Source: Bacteroidota bacterium (GTDB lineage Bacteria > Bacteroidota > Bacteroidia > Bacteroidales > ML635J-15). From it: a stretch of 32,219 nucleotides of DNA. Shown here piece by piece: positions 7,395 through 15,581 of the stretch (position 1 is its first letter; each line of letters starts with the position of its first letter). The stretch lies in the NCBI GenBank assembly GCA_029558535.1, contig JAKQEK010000262.1, forward strand, positions 1 to 32,219. The letters are read 5' to 3'. The translations under genes and the position numbers were made by a program. The notes beneath the pieces are model-generated. The model had not been told where the DNA came from and did no database searches. It saw only the letters and a list, made by a program, of their open reading frames with translations.

Positions 7395-8285
7395 ATGATA
7401 AAAACATTTATACGATTTACTAATTGGCTTAAACTACTAAATCAATCCATGATTAGCCAATTTCGTATTTGGTTCATGTCGAAAAATTCACAAGCTTTAC
7501 GAAAACAAAAGTCAGAAGCCGATTCTGTCATTATTTTAGGCAATGGCCCGAGTCTAAAATCTACTGTTGAGGCAAACAAGGAACTTTTTCTAACCAAGGA
7601 ACTGCTATGTGTCAACCATTTTGCACTTACAGATTATTATACCGAGTTGAAACCAAAATATTATGTTACCATTGCTTTCGATCTTTTCCTTGACGATGTA
7701 ATGCCTCATTTTGTAGAAGCTTCCAATAAACTTTTTAATGCAATCGCTGACAAAACAAGTTGGAAAATGAAATATTTCACTACTCATGAAGCAAAAAAAC
7801 ATTTACGTTGGCAAAAAATTCTTGAACGCAATAAAAATATAGAAATAATTTATCTGAATCTTACTCCGGTTGAGGGTTTTGATAGTTTTATGTTTCGTAA
7901 ATTCAATAAAGCTAAAGGAATGCCCAGACCTCATAATGTCATGATTCCGGCAATTTTCACCGCATTACATTTGAACGCAAAAAAAATAATTCTCGTTGGT
8001 TCTGATCATACCTGGCTGCAAGAATTACACGTTGACGAAAATAATCGCGCATTGTTTTATAACGAACACTTTTACGACAAAGAAAAACAAGAAAAACAAT
8101 TTGATTACAGCGGAAAGTATTACATGAAACTACACGAAATATTGGGAACAATGAGTTGTGCTTTCGCTAGTTACCATATTTTGCAGAGATATGCAAATAA
8201 CAAAGAAACAGAAATCATTAACTGTACACCTGTATCGTATATTGATGCATTTAAACGAAAAAAAATATCAGAAATATTTAACTGA
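7395..8285 (+). CDS. DUF115/GT42-like protein, putative nonulosonic-acid (sialyl) transferase
   Basis: A 296-residue soluble protein with no signal peptide. It has an N-terminal nucleotide-binding-like motif VIILGNGPSLK (45-55), then the core MPRPHNVMIPAIFTALHLNA (176-195) and IILVGSDHTWLQELHVDENN (198-217). The GNGPS motif, and a conserved His/Asp region after a predicted Rossmann helix, occur in DUF115 (MptE-like) proteins and in GT42 sialyltransferases such as Campylobacter Cst-II. Transferring a CMP-activated nonulosonic acid would fit its place 3 bp before neuB and its co-transcription with the CMP-sugar synthetase. The family call is good; the transferase role is an inference, and a pterin or motility-accessory role is less likely here. 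Confidence 0.6.
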   Translation: MIKTFIRFTNWLKLLNQSMISQFRIWFMSKNSQALRKQKSEADSVIILGNGPSLKSTVEANKELFLTKELLCVNHFALTDYYTELKPKYYVTIAFDLFLDDVMPHFVEASNKLFNAIADKTSWKMKYFTTHEAKKHLRWQKILERNKNIEIIYLNLTPVEGFDSFMFRKFNKAKGMPRPHNVMIPAIFTALHLNAKKIILVGSDHTWLQELHVDENNRALFYNEHFYDKEKQEKQFDYSGKYYMKLHEILGTMSCAFASYHILQRYANNKETEIINCTPVSYIDAFKRKKISEIFN

Positions 8286-8288
8286 AAA

Positions 8289-9164
8289 ATGAAACAATAC
8301 AAAAAACCGATAGTAGTAGCCGAAATAGGTTGCAATCATAAGGGGGAACTTGAATTAGCAAAAGAACTTATTCTTTTAGCTAAATTTTGCGGTGCTGATT
8401 ATGCGAAATTTCAAAAACGTAATCCAAAAGAACTCCTTACCGAAGAACAATATTATGCTCCTCACCCAAACGAAATGCATGCATATGGAAAAACCTATGG
8501 CGAACATAGGGAATTTCTCGAATTTACCGCAAAACAACATGGCGAATTAAAAGAATTTTGCGAGAAAAACGGTATTGGTTATGCAACCTCGGTCTGGGAT
8601 ATTACATCTGCCAAAGAAATTGCGGAATTGAATCCTGATTTTATTAAAATTCCATCGGCATGTAATAACAATTTCGAAATGCTTGAATATCTTATAAAGA
8701 ATTATAAAGGATATATCCAAATTTCACTTGGCATGACAACAAAAGCTGAGGAAACAGAAATTCTTGCATTATTTGAAAAATTCTATTCTGCTAAAGACAG
8801 ACTAATATTGTTTTCTTGCACATCAGGATATCCTGTTGCGTTTGAAGATGTTTCGATGCTCGAAATTGACAGGCTAAAAGATTCTTACAACGACCGTGTC
8901 AAAGAATTTGGCTTTAGCGGACATCATTTGGGTATTGCTATTGATATAGCTGCCTATACCCTAGGAGCAAGGTGGATAGAAAGACATTTTACAAAGGATC
9001 GGACATGGAAAGGAACCGACCATGCCGCTTCTTTAGAAGCTCCCGGATTGTCGAAGCTTGTGCGTGATTTAAATGCCGCATTCAAATCGCTAACATATAA
9101 ACGTACAGAAATACTGGAAGTTGAAAAAATTCAAAGAGATAAACTTAAATATCGTAAAAAATGA
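8289..9164 (+). CDS. neuB: NeuB-family nonulosonic acid synthase without SAF domain
   Basis: Predicted to condense phosphoenolpyruvate with a hexosamine or hexose (or its 6-phosphate) to a nine-carbon ulosonic acid. Family motifs are in order: AEIGCNHKGELELAKELI (11-28), ADYAKFQKR (36-44), IGYATSVWD (96-104), IKIPSACNNN (119-128), SLGMTT (146-151), FSGHHLGIA (209-217) and ERHFTKDRTWKGTDHAAS (231-248). His213 or His212 and His233 are candidates for the two metal-binding histidines. The protein ends at residue 291, just after the TIM barrel, whereas most NeuB proteins are about 340-350 residues with a C-terminal SAF (antifreeze-like) domain. The stop overlaps the next ATG (ATGA). Confidence 0.85.
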   Translation: MKQYKKPIVVAEIGCNHKGELELAKELILLAKFCGADYAKFQKRNPKELLTEEQYYAPHPNEMHAYGKTYGEHREFLEFTAKQHGELKEFCEKNGIGYATSVWDITSAKEIAELNPDFIKIPSACNNNFEMLEYLIKNYKGYIQISLGMTTKAEETEILALFEKFYSAKDRLILFSCTSGYPVAFEDVSMLEIDRLKDSYNDRVKEFGFSGHHLGIAIDIAAYTLGARWIERHFTKDRTWKGTDHAASLEAPGLSKLVRDLNAAFKSLTYKRTEILEVEKIQRDKLKYRKK

Positions 9165-10315
9165 GTATAGTTGCTTTTGTTCCAATTCGAAGTGCCAGCA
9201 AGTCTATAAAAAACAAAAATATTAAACCATTTTACGGCAAACCGTTAATTTACTGGGTACTGAATGCTTTACAAAATTCTCTTGAAGTAAATGAGGTTGT
9301 TGTTGCTTTAGATTCTGATATTTATGCAGAAATAGTTAGAAACTTTGGATTGTCAAAAATCAAAATCTACAATCGCAAACCGGAAAACGCCATTGATACA
9401 GCTTCTACCGAGTCTGTTATGCTCGAATATTTGTCAATAGCCGAATTGAATAATGATGACCTTTTTATTCTTGCTCAGGCTACTTCTCCGTTAACAATCT
9501 CTGAAGATATTGATTCTGCAGTAAGACAGTATTTATATTCTGGAAAAGATTCTCTTCTGTCTTGTGTCAAAACAAAAAGATTCTTCTGGAATGCAGACGG
9601 AATATCTGCAAATTATGACTTTCGAAATCGTCCCCGCAGACAGGATTTTAATGGAATGTTTATGGAAAATGGTGCGTTTTATATCAACAAAGTAAAAAAT
9701 ATTCTTGCTAACAAAAACAGATTATCCGGAACTATTGAAATATATGAAATGCCCGAATATACCGCTCTGGAACTAGACGAACCGACAGATTGGAAAATCG
9801 GAGAAATTTTAATGGCAGAAAGATTTAGACCATCTAGACCAAAAACAACAAGCATTCAACTACTCCTGTCAGATGTTGACGGAGTGCTGACCGATGGTGG
9901 CATGTATTACACCGAAAAAGGAGACGAAATTAAAAAGTTTTGCACTTCGGATGGAATCGGCTTTAAATTACTTCAGGAAAAAGGAATTAAAGTCGGAATA
10001 ATAACAAGCGAGGATAGAAATCTTAACAGGAACAGGGCAAAAAAGCTGGGTCTTGATTATAATTTTCATGCACAGACAAACAAAATTGAGACAGTCCAAA
10101 AGTTATGTAAAGAATTAAATATTGGATTAGAAAATATAGCTTACATCGGTGATGATATTAACGATTTTGAATTGCTTTGCAAAGTTGGATTGGCTGCCTG
10201 TCCAGCTAATGCTGTGGCAAAAATTAAAAACATCCCCGGAATAATTCAACTTCAAACCTCCGGCGGAGAAGGTGCTGTGCGTGAATTTGCCGAAAGAATT
10301 ATTGCAAACTTGTAA
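9161..10315 (+). CDS. neuA: CMP-nonulosonate (sialate) synthetase fused to KdsC-like HAD phosphatase
   Basis: Two-domain cytoplasmic enzyme of 384 residues. Residues 1-220 form a CMP-sugar synthetase with the modified N-terminal loop PIRSASKSIKNKNIKPF (8-24, where others have RGGSKG), AIDTASTESVMLEYL (77-91), LAQATSP (104-110) and LDEPTDW (205-211). Residues 233-384 form a HAD phosphatase of the KdsC type: motif I DVDGVLTDGG (238-247), motif II IITSED, Lys308 (motif III) and motif IV IGDDINDFE. All catalytic residues are present. The HAD half could dephosphorylate a nonulosonate 9-phosphate before activation. The order resembles vertebrate CMAS, whose C-terminal HAD-like domain I recall as degenerate. 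It overlaps neuB by 4 bp. Confidence 0.87.
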   Translation: MSIVAFVPIRSASKSIKNKNIKPFYGKPLIYWVLNALQNSLEVNEVVVALDSDIYAEIVRNFGLSKIKIYNRKPENAIDTASTESVMLEYLSIAELNNDDLFILAQATSPLTISEDIDSAVRQYLYSGKDSLLSCVKTKRFFWNADGISANYDFRNRPRRQDFNGMFMENGAFYINKVKNILANKNRLSGTIEIYEMPEYTALELDEPTDWKIGEILMAERFRPSRPKTTSIQLLLSDVDGVLTDGGMYYTEKGDEIKKFCTSDGIGFKLLQEKGIKVGIITSEDRNLNRNRAKKLGLDYNFHAQTNKIETVQKLCKELNIGLENIAYIGDDINDFELLCKVGLAACPANAVAKIKNIPGIIQLQTSGGEGAVREFAERIIANL

Positions 10316-10502
10316 TGTGTCCTATGAATAAATAATTTTAAAAATGATATCCCTCTTTGTTTGATGTTGAGGTTTGTTCAATAACTCTTTTTTGAAGATT
10401 AAATAGTTTCAACTTCTTATGCAAAATCGGTTTCGCGATTTAGAAAAGGCTATGTGTCTAAGGCGAGATACATTTCTTGTAGAGTTTTTTTACTAGTAAA
10501 AA
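10316..10502. other. Intergenic gap between the nonulosonate cassette and hipBA
   Basis: AT-rich sequence with no gene and no clear terminator. It precedes a separate promoter for hipBA, consistent with an independent transcription unit placed between polysaccharide genes. Confidence 0.4.
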
Positions 10503-10534
10503 TTTGCTTTCTCCACATAAACAATATATCTTTG
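10503..10534 (+). promoter_or_regulatory. hipBA promoter (TTTG-N20-TATCTTTG)
   Basis: TTTG at 10503-10506 and TATCTTTG at 10527-10534 are separated by 20 bp, matching the Bacteroidota -33/-7 consensus (TTTG, 19-21 bp, TAnnTTTG). Transcription should start near 10540, leaving a leader of about 60 nt. Confidence 0.7.
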
Positions 10535-10546
10535 TAAAAGCTAATA

Positions 10547-10558
10547 TAATAGCTATTA
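10547..10558. promoter_or_regulatory. Candidate HipB operator palindrome
   Basis: TAATAGCTATTA is a perfect 12-bp palindrome a few bases downstream of the predicted start of transcription. HipB antitoxins bind palindromes in their own promoter region, so this is the best visible autoregulatory site. The core AGCTA also recurs just upstream (10539-10543) and, as AGCTAAT, at 10579-10585, so several half-sites may exist. Confidence 0.45.
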
Positions 10559-10581
10559 ATATATAATATAATTATAACAGC

Positions 10582-10609
10582 TAATATGATAACTGTAATA
10601 TGATAACTG
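10582..10609 (+). repeat. 14-bp exact tandem repeat across the hipB start
   Basis: TAATATGATAACTG occurs twice back to back (10582-10595 and 10596-10609). Each copy contains an ATG. The second ATG (10600) starts hipB. The first ATG (10586) opens a five-codon frame, ATG ATA ACT GTA ATA, whose TGA stop (10601-10603) overlaps the hipB ATG as ATGA. Confidence 0.9.
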
Positions 10610-10914
10610 AGCTCTTAAATTATTATGAAATTGCTGAGAAAATTGCAAGTGATGTAAAGAAACTACGGCTGCGCGAAAATCTTACTCAGCAAGCTTTGGC
10701 AAAGAAATCAGGGGTAAGCCTGGGCTCTCTAAAGAGATTCGAGACTAACTATGAAATTTCGTTAAAGAATCTTATACAACTCGGTCTTACTTTACGGTCA
10801 GTAGAAGGACTTTTAAAATCTTTTGAAAAGGAATCGCCACAAAGTATTGACAATATTTTAAAAGAAAAGAAGGCCATTTATTCATCACGCAAAAGAGGAA
10901 GAAAAAATGATTAA
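10600..10914 (+). CDS. hipB: HipB-like antitoxin, XRE-family repressor
   Basis: A 104-residue DNA-binding protein with an XRE helix-turn-helix at about residues 19-72, including LRENLTQQALAKKSGVSLGS and the recognition-helix region LKRFETNYEISLKNLIQLG. The C-terminal tail is basic (KRGRKN). HipB antitoxins dimerise, bind and neutralise HipA kinase and repress the operon. The start sits in the second copy of a 14-bp tandem repeat. An in-frame TAA at 10582-10584 excludes a longer form. The stop overlaps hipA by 8 bp, typical for coupled antitoxin and toxin. Confidence 0.87.
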   Translation: MITELLNYYEIAEKIASDVKKLRLRENLTQQALAKKSGVSLGSLKRFETNYEISLKNLIQLGLTLRSVEGLLKSFEKESPQSIDNILKEKKAIYSSRKRGRKND

Positions 10915-11986
10915 AACAGTTGACATATTAAAAGTAAAATACAATGAGATTACTGTAGGACGACTTGTGCTAAACCGTAAGAACCTTGCTGTGTTTGAAT
11001 ATGATATTGATTGGTTGAACTCGGGATTTTCAATTTCTCCAATTCATTTACCTCTTACTGCAGAGTCGTTTATTGCAAAGCAGAATCCTTTTAATGGTCT
11101 TTTTGGAGTATTTAACGATAGCTTACCCGATGGATGGGGAAATTTATTGTTAGATAGATTGCTAAAAGAGAAAGGAATAAATCCTCTTGAATTGTCCGTT
11201 TTAGACAGGCTTAGCATTGTTGGGAAAAATGGAATGGGGGCTCTGAGTTATGAGCCAGAGTCAATGAAACTTGATTCAAATGTGGATTTTAATCTGGATT
11301 TTTTCGCCGCCGAAACAATGAAGATACTTCAGTCTCAAGATTCGGAAGCTATAGAAACTCTTTATAAAAACAATGGTTCATCAGGTGGTGCCAGACCAAA
11401 GGTTTTGATTAAGCATGAGAATGAAGAATGGATGGTTAAATTTCGTTCATCTTTTGATCCGGAAAATATCGGAGAAATAGAATATAATTGCTCTCTTGCT
11501 GCAAAGCGAGTGGGAATAGAAATGCCTGAAACAAAATTGTTTAAAGACAAATATTTCGGAGTAAAGCTTTTTGATAGAAATGAAAACAACAGAATACATG
11601 TTCATACCGCCTCGGGTTTATTGTACGCAGATCACAGACTTCCATCATTGGATTATAATGATTTACTGAAGTTGACAAGATATATTACCGGAGATTTGAC
11701 CGAAGTCGAAAAAATGTTCAGGTTGATGATTTTCAATATTTACATCGGGAATAAAGACGATCATGCAAAAAATTTCTCATTTATTTATAAAAATAATAAA
11801 TGGAATTTGTCTCCAGCTTATGACCTTACACCAAATTTTGGATTTAACGGTAATCATTCTACTACTATTCTTGGCAAGGGAAACCCCGACGATAAAGATA
11901 TTGTTGAGCTTGGGAAAAGACATGGCTTTGAAAAGAAAAACATTTCTTCTTTAATTGAGGATATTCGTTCTGTTGTAAGAACTTAG
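10907..11986 (+). CDS. hipA: HipA-like serine/threonine kinase toxin
   Basis: Predicted kinase that can inhibit growth by phosphorylating a translation target (in E. coli HipA, glutamyl-tRNA synthetase). Residues 1-115 are the N-terminal Couple_HipA domain, including GLFGVFNDSLPDGWGNLLLD. The kinase domain has the phosphate-binding loop SSGGARPK (158-165) and the catalytic loop GNKDDHAKNF (281-290), with probable base Asp285 and Asn289. It also has the metal-binding Asp306 in SPAYDLTP. All active-site residues appear intact. At 359 residues it is shorter than E. coli HipA (440), with most of the loss at the C terminus. The start overlaps hipB and has a purine-rich AGAGGAAG upstream. Confidence 0.9.
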   Translation: MIKTVDILKVKYNEITVGRLVLNRKNLAVFEYDIDWLNSGFSISPIHLPLTAESFIAKQNPFNGLFGVFNDSLPDGWGNLLLDRLLKEKGINPLELSVLDRLSIVGKNGMGALSYEPESMKLDSNVDFNLDFFAAETMKILQSQDSEAIETLYKNNGSSGGARPKVLIKHENEEWMVKFRSSFDPENIGEIEYNCSLAAKRVGIEMPETKLFKDKYFGVKLFDRNENNRIHVHTASGLLYADHRLPSLDYNDLLKLTRYITGDLTEVEKMFRLMIFNIYIGNKDDHAKNFSFIYKNNKWNLSPAYDLTPNFGFNGNHSTTILGKGNPDDKDIVELGKRHGFEKKNISSLIEDIRSVVRT

Positions 11987-12117
11987 TTTTATGACAATGA
12001 GTTCGATGGCGAATTTTAATGTTTATTTCTATTAAACTACATCCGTTAATAACTAATCAATTTGTATCAACAATCTGCAATTACAAAATGTTATTTTCGT
12101 AAAAAGAAATTTAACAC

Positions 12118-13584
12118 GTGAGCAGTCCGTTAAAAAAATTAGCAGGTCAAACTGCGGTATATGGCCTAAGCAGTATTCTGGGACGTTTGCTTAACTACCT
12201 TCTTGTCCCTCTTTATACTCGTTTATTCGCTCCTGAAATTTACGGAATTGTTACCGAGTTGTATGCCTATGTGACTTTCCTTTTGATTCTTCTTACTTAT
12301 GGAATGGAAACCGGATTTTTCCGTTTCGCTCAGGATAAAAACATATTTGACAAAGTATATTCGTCAATATTAGTAAGCCTTTCTCTCACTTCAACATTAT
12401 TTATTGCCTTACTCATTATTTTTCTAAAACCAATTGCAATTGCTCTAGATTATCAGGCAAATTCCGAATATATTCTATGGATAGGATTAATTGTTGCTCT
12501 GGATGCATTTATTTCCATTCCGTTCGCTAAACTGCGTTTACAAAACAAAGCCTGGAAGTTTGCTGTTTTAAAGCTTTTTAATATTGGCATTACTATTGGT
12601 TTGAATCTGTACTTCCTCGTACTCTGTCCAAAACTGGCTGTAACAAATCCTGATTCTTTCCTTCTTTCTGTTTATTCCCCTGCAATTGGAGTGGGATATG
12701 TCTTTATGTCTAATCTCATTGCAAATATTATAACATTGCTGATGCTCTTACCCGAAATTTTTAATGTTAAATTTTGCTTTGAAAAATCTTTGCTAAAGAA
12801 GATTATAATTTATTCCCTCCCATTATTAATTGCAGGTTTAGCCGGTATGATTAACGAAACTCTCGACAGGGTTCTGCTTAAACATCTGGTACCAGATAAT
12901 TTAAATCCTATGGAACAGCTGGGAATTTACGGAGCAAATTACAAACTGGCAATTTTGATGACCTTGTTTATTCAAATGTTTAGATATGCGGCAGAACCAT
13001 TCTTTTTTAACAATAAAAATGAAAGTAACGCACGGGAATTATATGCAAAAGCAACAAAATATTTCATTATCTGCGGTTTATTGATTTTCCTTGGTGTAAT
13101 GTTTTATATAGATTTCATCAAATATTTTATTGACGTAGATTATCACGAAGGTCTAAAAGTTGTCCCAATTTTGCTCCTTGCAAATCTTTTTCTCGGAATA
13201 TTTTTTAATTTTTCGATTTGGTACAAACTTAACGATATGACCAAATACGGAGCATATCTGGCAATATTTGGAGCAATTATTACAATAGTGTTAAATCTAA
13301 TTCTAATCCCGATTTATGGCTATGTCGGTTCTGCATGGGCAACTCTAATATGCTATGTGTCAATGACCTTACTGTCATTTTATTGGGGACAAAAATATTA
13401 CAAAGTTCCATATAATATTCTCAATGCTGTCTTTTACATTTTGTTCGCATTATCCCTTTATTTTTTGAGCATCTATATCCGCCCCGATTCACAAAATTTG
13501 GTATATGTGGTTAATAGCGGACTTTTTGTTGTATTTATTGCAGTTTTTTCAATTAAAGAAAAAGTGTGGCTACTTTTGAAATAA
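12118..13584 (+). CDS. Wzx-like oligosaccharide flippase (MOP superfamily)
   Basis: A polytopic membrane protein of 488 residues with about 12-14 hydrophobic segments. The N-terminal SSPLKKLAGQTAVYGLSSIL followed by LNYLLVPLYTRLF is typical of Bacteroidota polysaccharide flippases. These move lipid-linked oligosaccharide units across the inner membrane for O-antigen, capsule or glycoprotein assembly. The start is a GTG, since TAA lies two codons upstream in frame and no ATG is available. It is separated from the nonulosonate genes only by hipBA, so it may flip the nonulosonate-bearing glycan, but no other glycan genes adjoin it. Confidence 0.87.
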   Translation: MSSPLKKLAGQTAVYGLSSILGRLLNYLLVPLYTRLFAPEIYGIVTELYAYVTFLLILLTYGMETGFFRFAQDKNIFDKVYSSILVSLSLTSTLFIALLIIFLKPIAIALDYQANSEYILWIGLIVALDAFISIPFAKLRLQNKAWKFAVLKLFNIGITIGLNLYFLVLCPKLAVTNPDSFLLSVYSPAIGVGYVFMSNLIANIITLLMLLPEIFNVKFCFEKSLLKKIIIYSLPLLIAGLAGMINETLDRVLLKHLVPDNLNPMEQLGIYGANYKLAILMTLFIQMFRYAAEPFFFNNKNESNARELYAKATKYFIICGLLIFLGVMFYIDFIKYFIDVDYHEGLKVVPILLLANLFLGIFFNFSIWYKLNDMTKYGAYLAIFGAIITIVLNLILIPIYGYVGSAWATLICYVSMTLLSFYWGQKYYKVPYNILNAVFYILFALSLYFLSIYIRPDSQNLVYVVNSGLFVVFIAVFSIKEKVWLLLK

Positions 13585-13703
13585 ATCAAACTTTTATTGT
13601 ATCCATTGCTCATATGTTCTATACAAAAATTGTTTCTTTTAATTTTGCAATCTTTAAACAAATAGGTTTTCGTTGTTTTATTATTCATTAAAAGAATTTA
13701 GTT

Positions 13704-13711
13704 TATATTTG
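13704..13711 (+). promoter_or_regulatory. Promoter -7 box for the TPR-HTH regulator
   Basis: TATATTTG fits TAnnTTTG exactly, 33 bp upstream of the regulator ATG. A well-spaced TTG element is not obvious; the nearest TTG (13673-13675) is 28 bp away. Confidence 0.4.
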
Positions 13712-13743
13712 CTTTTAATTAAGCATGAAATTAACAGTCTAAT

Positions 13744-15399
13744 ATGAAAACAAAAATACTTATAATCTTTTTGTTTGTATTTGTAGGGTATAATGTTTTG
13801 GGCCAGTCTAAAAACAATCCCGATAGTCTAGTAATGGTTTATGAAATAAAACAGAATTCTTTAAACTACAGAGAAAAAGCACAAGAATTATCAAAAATTG
13901 GTAACTCATATTATCAAAATCAAAACTATGCAAAATCTATTTTTTATAAAAAACAAACATTAGATATTTACAGACAACTAAATGACAAGCCAAATCAATT
14001 TGAAATACTCGAACAACTCGGAGTTCTTTATTCAATAATTAGTAATTATAACGAGTCATTAAACTACTTAATCGAAGCATTAAAAATATCTCGAGCAATT
14101 GGCGATGTAGAAAAAGAATATGCTGTATTATTAAACATTGGAACAACACATATTGAAGCAACAAACTATAAAAAAGGACTTGATTATCTTATAAAATGTA
14201 AAGAATACTATGAACAAGCCCCTGAGCAAAATTATGAATACAAGTTTGCTGTTTACACCAACCTTGGTGTTGTTTATCAGTACTTTAGTGAGTCGGACAG
14301 TGCACAATTTTATTACTTAAAGGCTCTCGAAATATGTAAAGAATCGGAACAACCAAATGTTGCCGGGGTGTTAATAAATCTTGCTGATTTGTACGTCGTA
14401 AAGGATTCGTTAGATATAGCAGAAAAATACTATATACAAGCAGGCGAAAAATTTATGAAGGCTAATGACATGCTGGGATATTGGCACACAAAATATGCAA
14501 TGGCTAGATTGTCTTTAGTGAGAGGACACTATTCAGAAGCATTAAACAAATACCTAGATTTGATTGAGACCTTTACGGAAGTTTCGGATCTAGCATATTT
14601 AAGTATGACTTACAAAGATCTAAGTGTTGTTTATCAAAATCTGAATAATGACAGGCAAGCTTTAGAATGCTTTAAAGAACATACCTCTATAAAAGATAGT
14701 ATTGCAAGCGGAGACATTCTTATTAAGATGGAACAACTAGAAATGCAATACGAAATAGATCGTCTTGAAAAAGAGAATGAGCTTAATTTAAAAATAATGA
14801 ATAAGGAAAAAACTCTTATTATTTTAAGATGGTATATCATTTCCGGAATACTTTTTATAATACTTCTATTTGTAATTCTTTTACTTACCAGGCACAGAAT
14901 AAAAAAAAGATTATTAGAGGTTGAATTAAAAAATTCTCATTTGGAACAAAACCTTCTCGAAGAAGAAGTAGATTATCATAAAAAGGAATTAGAAAATTTC
15001 GCATTACATATTGTCCATAAAAATAATCTGCTTTTAACTTTAAAAAACGAACTGTCTGAATTAAAGGGAATTGAAGGGGCAGAAAAAATAAGTAAAATCA
15101 AAAGTCTTTCTTCCACAATCAACCAAGCTCTAAAATTGAGTAATGACGTTGAAAAACTTCAGCAAAGAATAGACGAAGTCCACTCACAGTTTCTTAAAAA
15201 ACTACATAACAGATTCCCTAGTCTTACCGAAAAAGATAAGCGATTATGCGTAATGTTAAAGCTTGACCTGTCCTCAAAGGAAATCTCTGTTTTAAATAAT
15301 ATTTCCGAACATGCCATAATGATGGCAAGATACAGATTAAGAAGAAAAATGGGAATTAATGCCGAAGACAATCTGGTTGATTTTTTACAAAAGATTTAA
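13744..15399 (+). CDS. Membrane-spanning TPR sensor with LuxR-like HTH output
   Basis: Probable one-component transmembrane regulator. A signal peptide or first membrane anchor (KILIIFLFVFVGYNVLGQ) is followed by about six tetratricopeptide repeats (residues ~30-320, e.g. LGVLYSIISNYNESLNYLIEALK). Then come one transmembrane helix at about 356-380 (ILRWYIISGILFIILLFVIL), a coiled coil at about 385-440, and a C-terminal helix-turn-helix at about 490-550. The HTH region contains FPSLTEKDKRLCVMLKLDLS and ISVLNNISEHAIMMARYRLR. This layout is common in Bacteroidota and lacks kinase and receiver domains. TPRs would face the periplasm and the HTH the cytoplasm. The neighbouring secreted protein is a possible target. 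Confidence 0.85.
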   Translation: MKTKILIIFLFVFVGYNVLGQSKNNPDSLVMVYEIKQNSLNYREKAQELSKIGNSYYQNQNYAKSIFYKKQTLDIYRQLNDKPNQFEILEQLGVLYSIISNYNESLNYLIEALKISRAIGDVEKEYAVLLNIGTTHIEATNYKKGLDYLIKCKEYYEQAPEQNYEYKFAVYTNLGVVYQYFSESDSAQFYYLKALEICKESEQPNVAGVLINLADLYVVKDSLDIAEKYYIQAGEKFMKANDMLGYWHTKYAMARLSLVRGHYSEALNKYLDLIETFTEVSDLAYLSMTYKDLSVVYQNLNNDRQALECFKEHTSIKDSIASGDILIKMEQLEMQYEIDRLEKENELNLKIMNKEKTLIILRWYIISGILFIILLFVILLLTRHRIKKRLLEVELKNSHLEQNLLEEEVDYHKKELENFALHIVHKNNLLLTLKNELSELKGIEGAEKISKIKSLSSTINQALKLSNDVEKLQQRIDEVHSQFLKKLHNRFPSLTEKDKRLCVMLKLDLSSKEISVLNNISEHAIMMARYRLRRKMGINAEDNLVDFLQKI

Positions 15400-15531
15400 A
15401 TGACCTTTGTATATAGCAACAATTCGTAACCCTCTGTTTATCAGTATCATTATTTTTTTTCTGTAAAGTTTTAGCCCGATTTACAGCAAAATTCAAATCA
15501 ACTTGTATATTTTTCGAAAGACCATTAAATA

Positions 15532-15560
15532 TTGTTTAATCAATCTGCTTAATATTTTTG
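15532..15560 (+). promoter_or_regulatory. Promoter of a small orphan transcription unit
   Basis: TTG at 15532-15534 and TATTTTTG at 15553-15560 (18-bp gap) match the Bacteroidota promoter pattern. Transcription would begin near 15567, about 15 nt before an ATG at 15582, and a strong terminator follows at 15874-15903. The unit would therefore be roughly 335 nt. Confidence 0.5.
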
Positions 15561-15581
15561 CTTCCGAAAACAATTATAATA

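Noticed and set aside
9161..10315. Fusion of the synthetase and HAD domains as a sequencing frameshift artefact
   Set aside because: The two domains are continuous in one frame with a natural linker (RFRPSRPKTTS), and this combination is known in the family.
10907..11986. hipA as a truncated or broken toxin
   Set aside because: It is short compared with E. coli HipA, but all kinase motifs, including the catalytic Asp285 and Asp306, are present and in frame.
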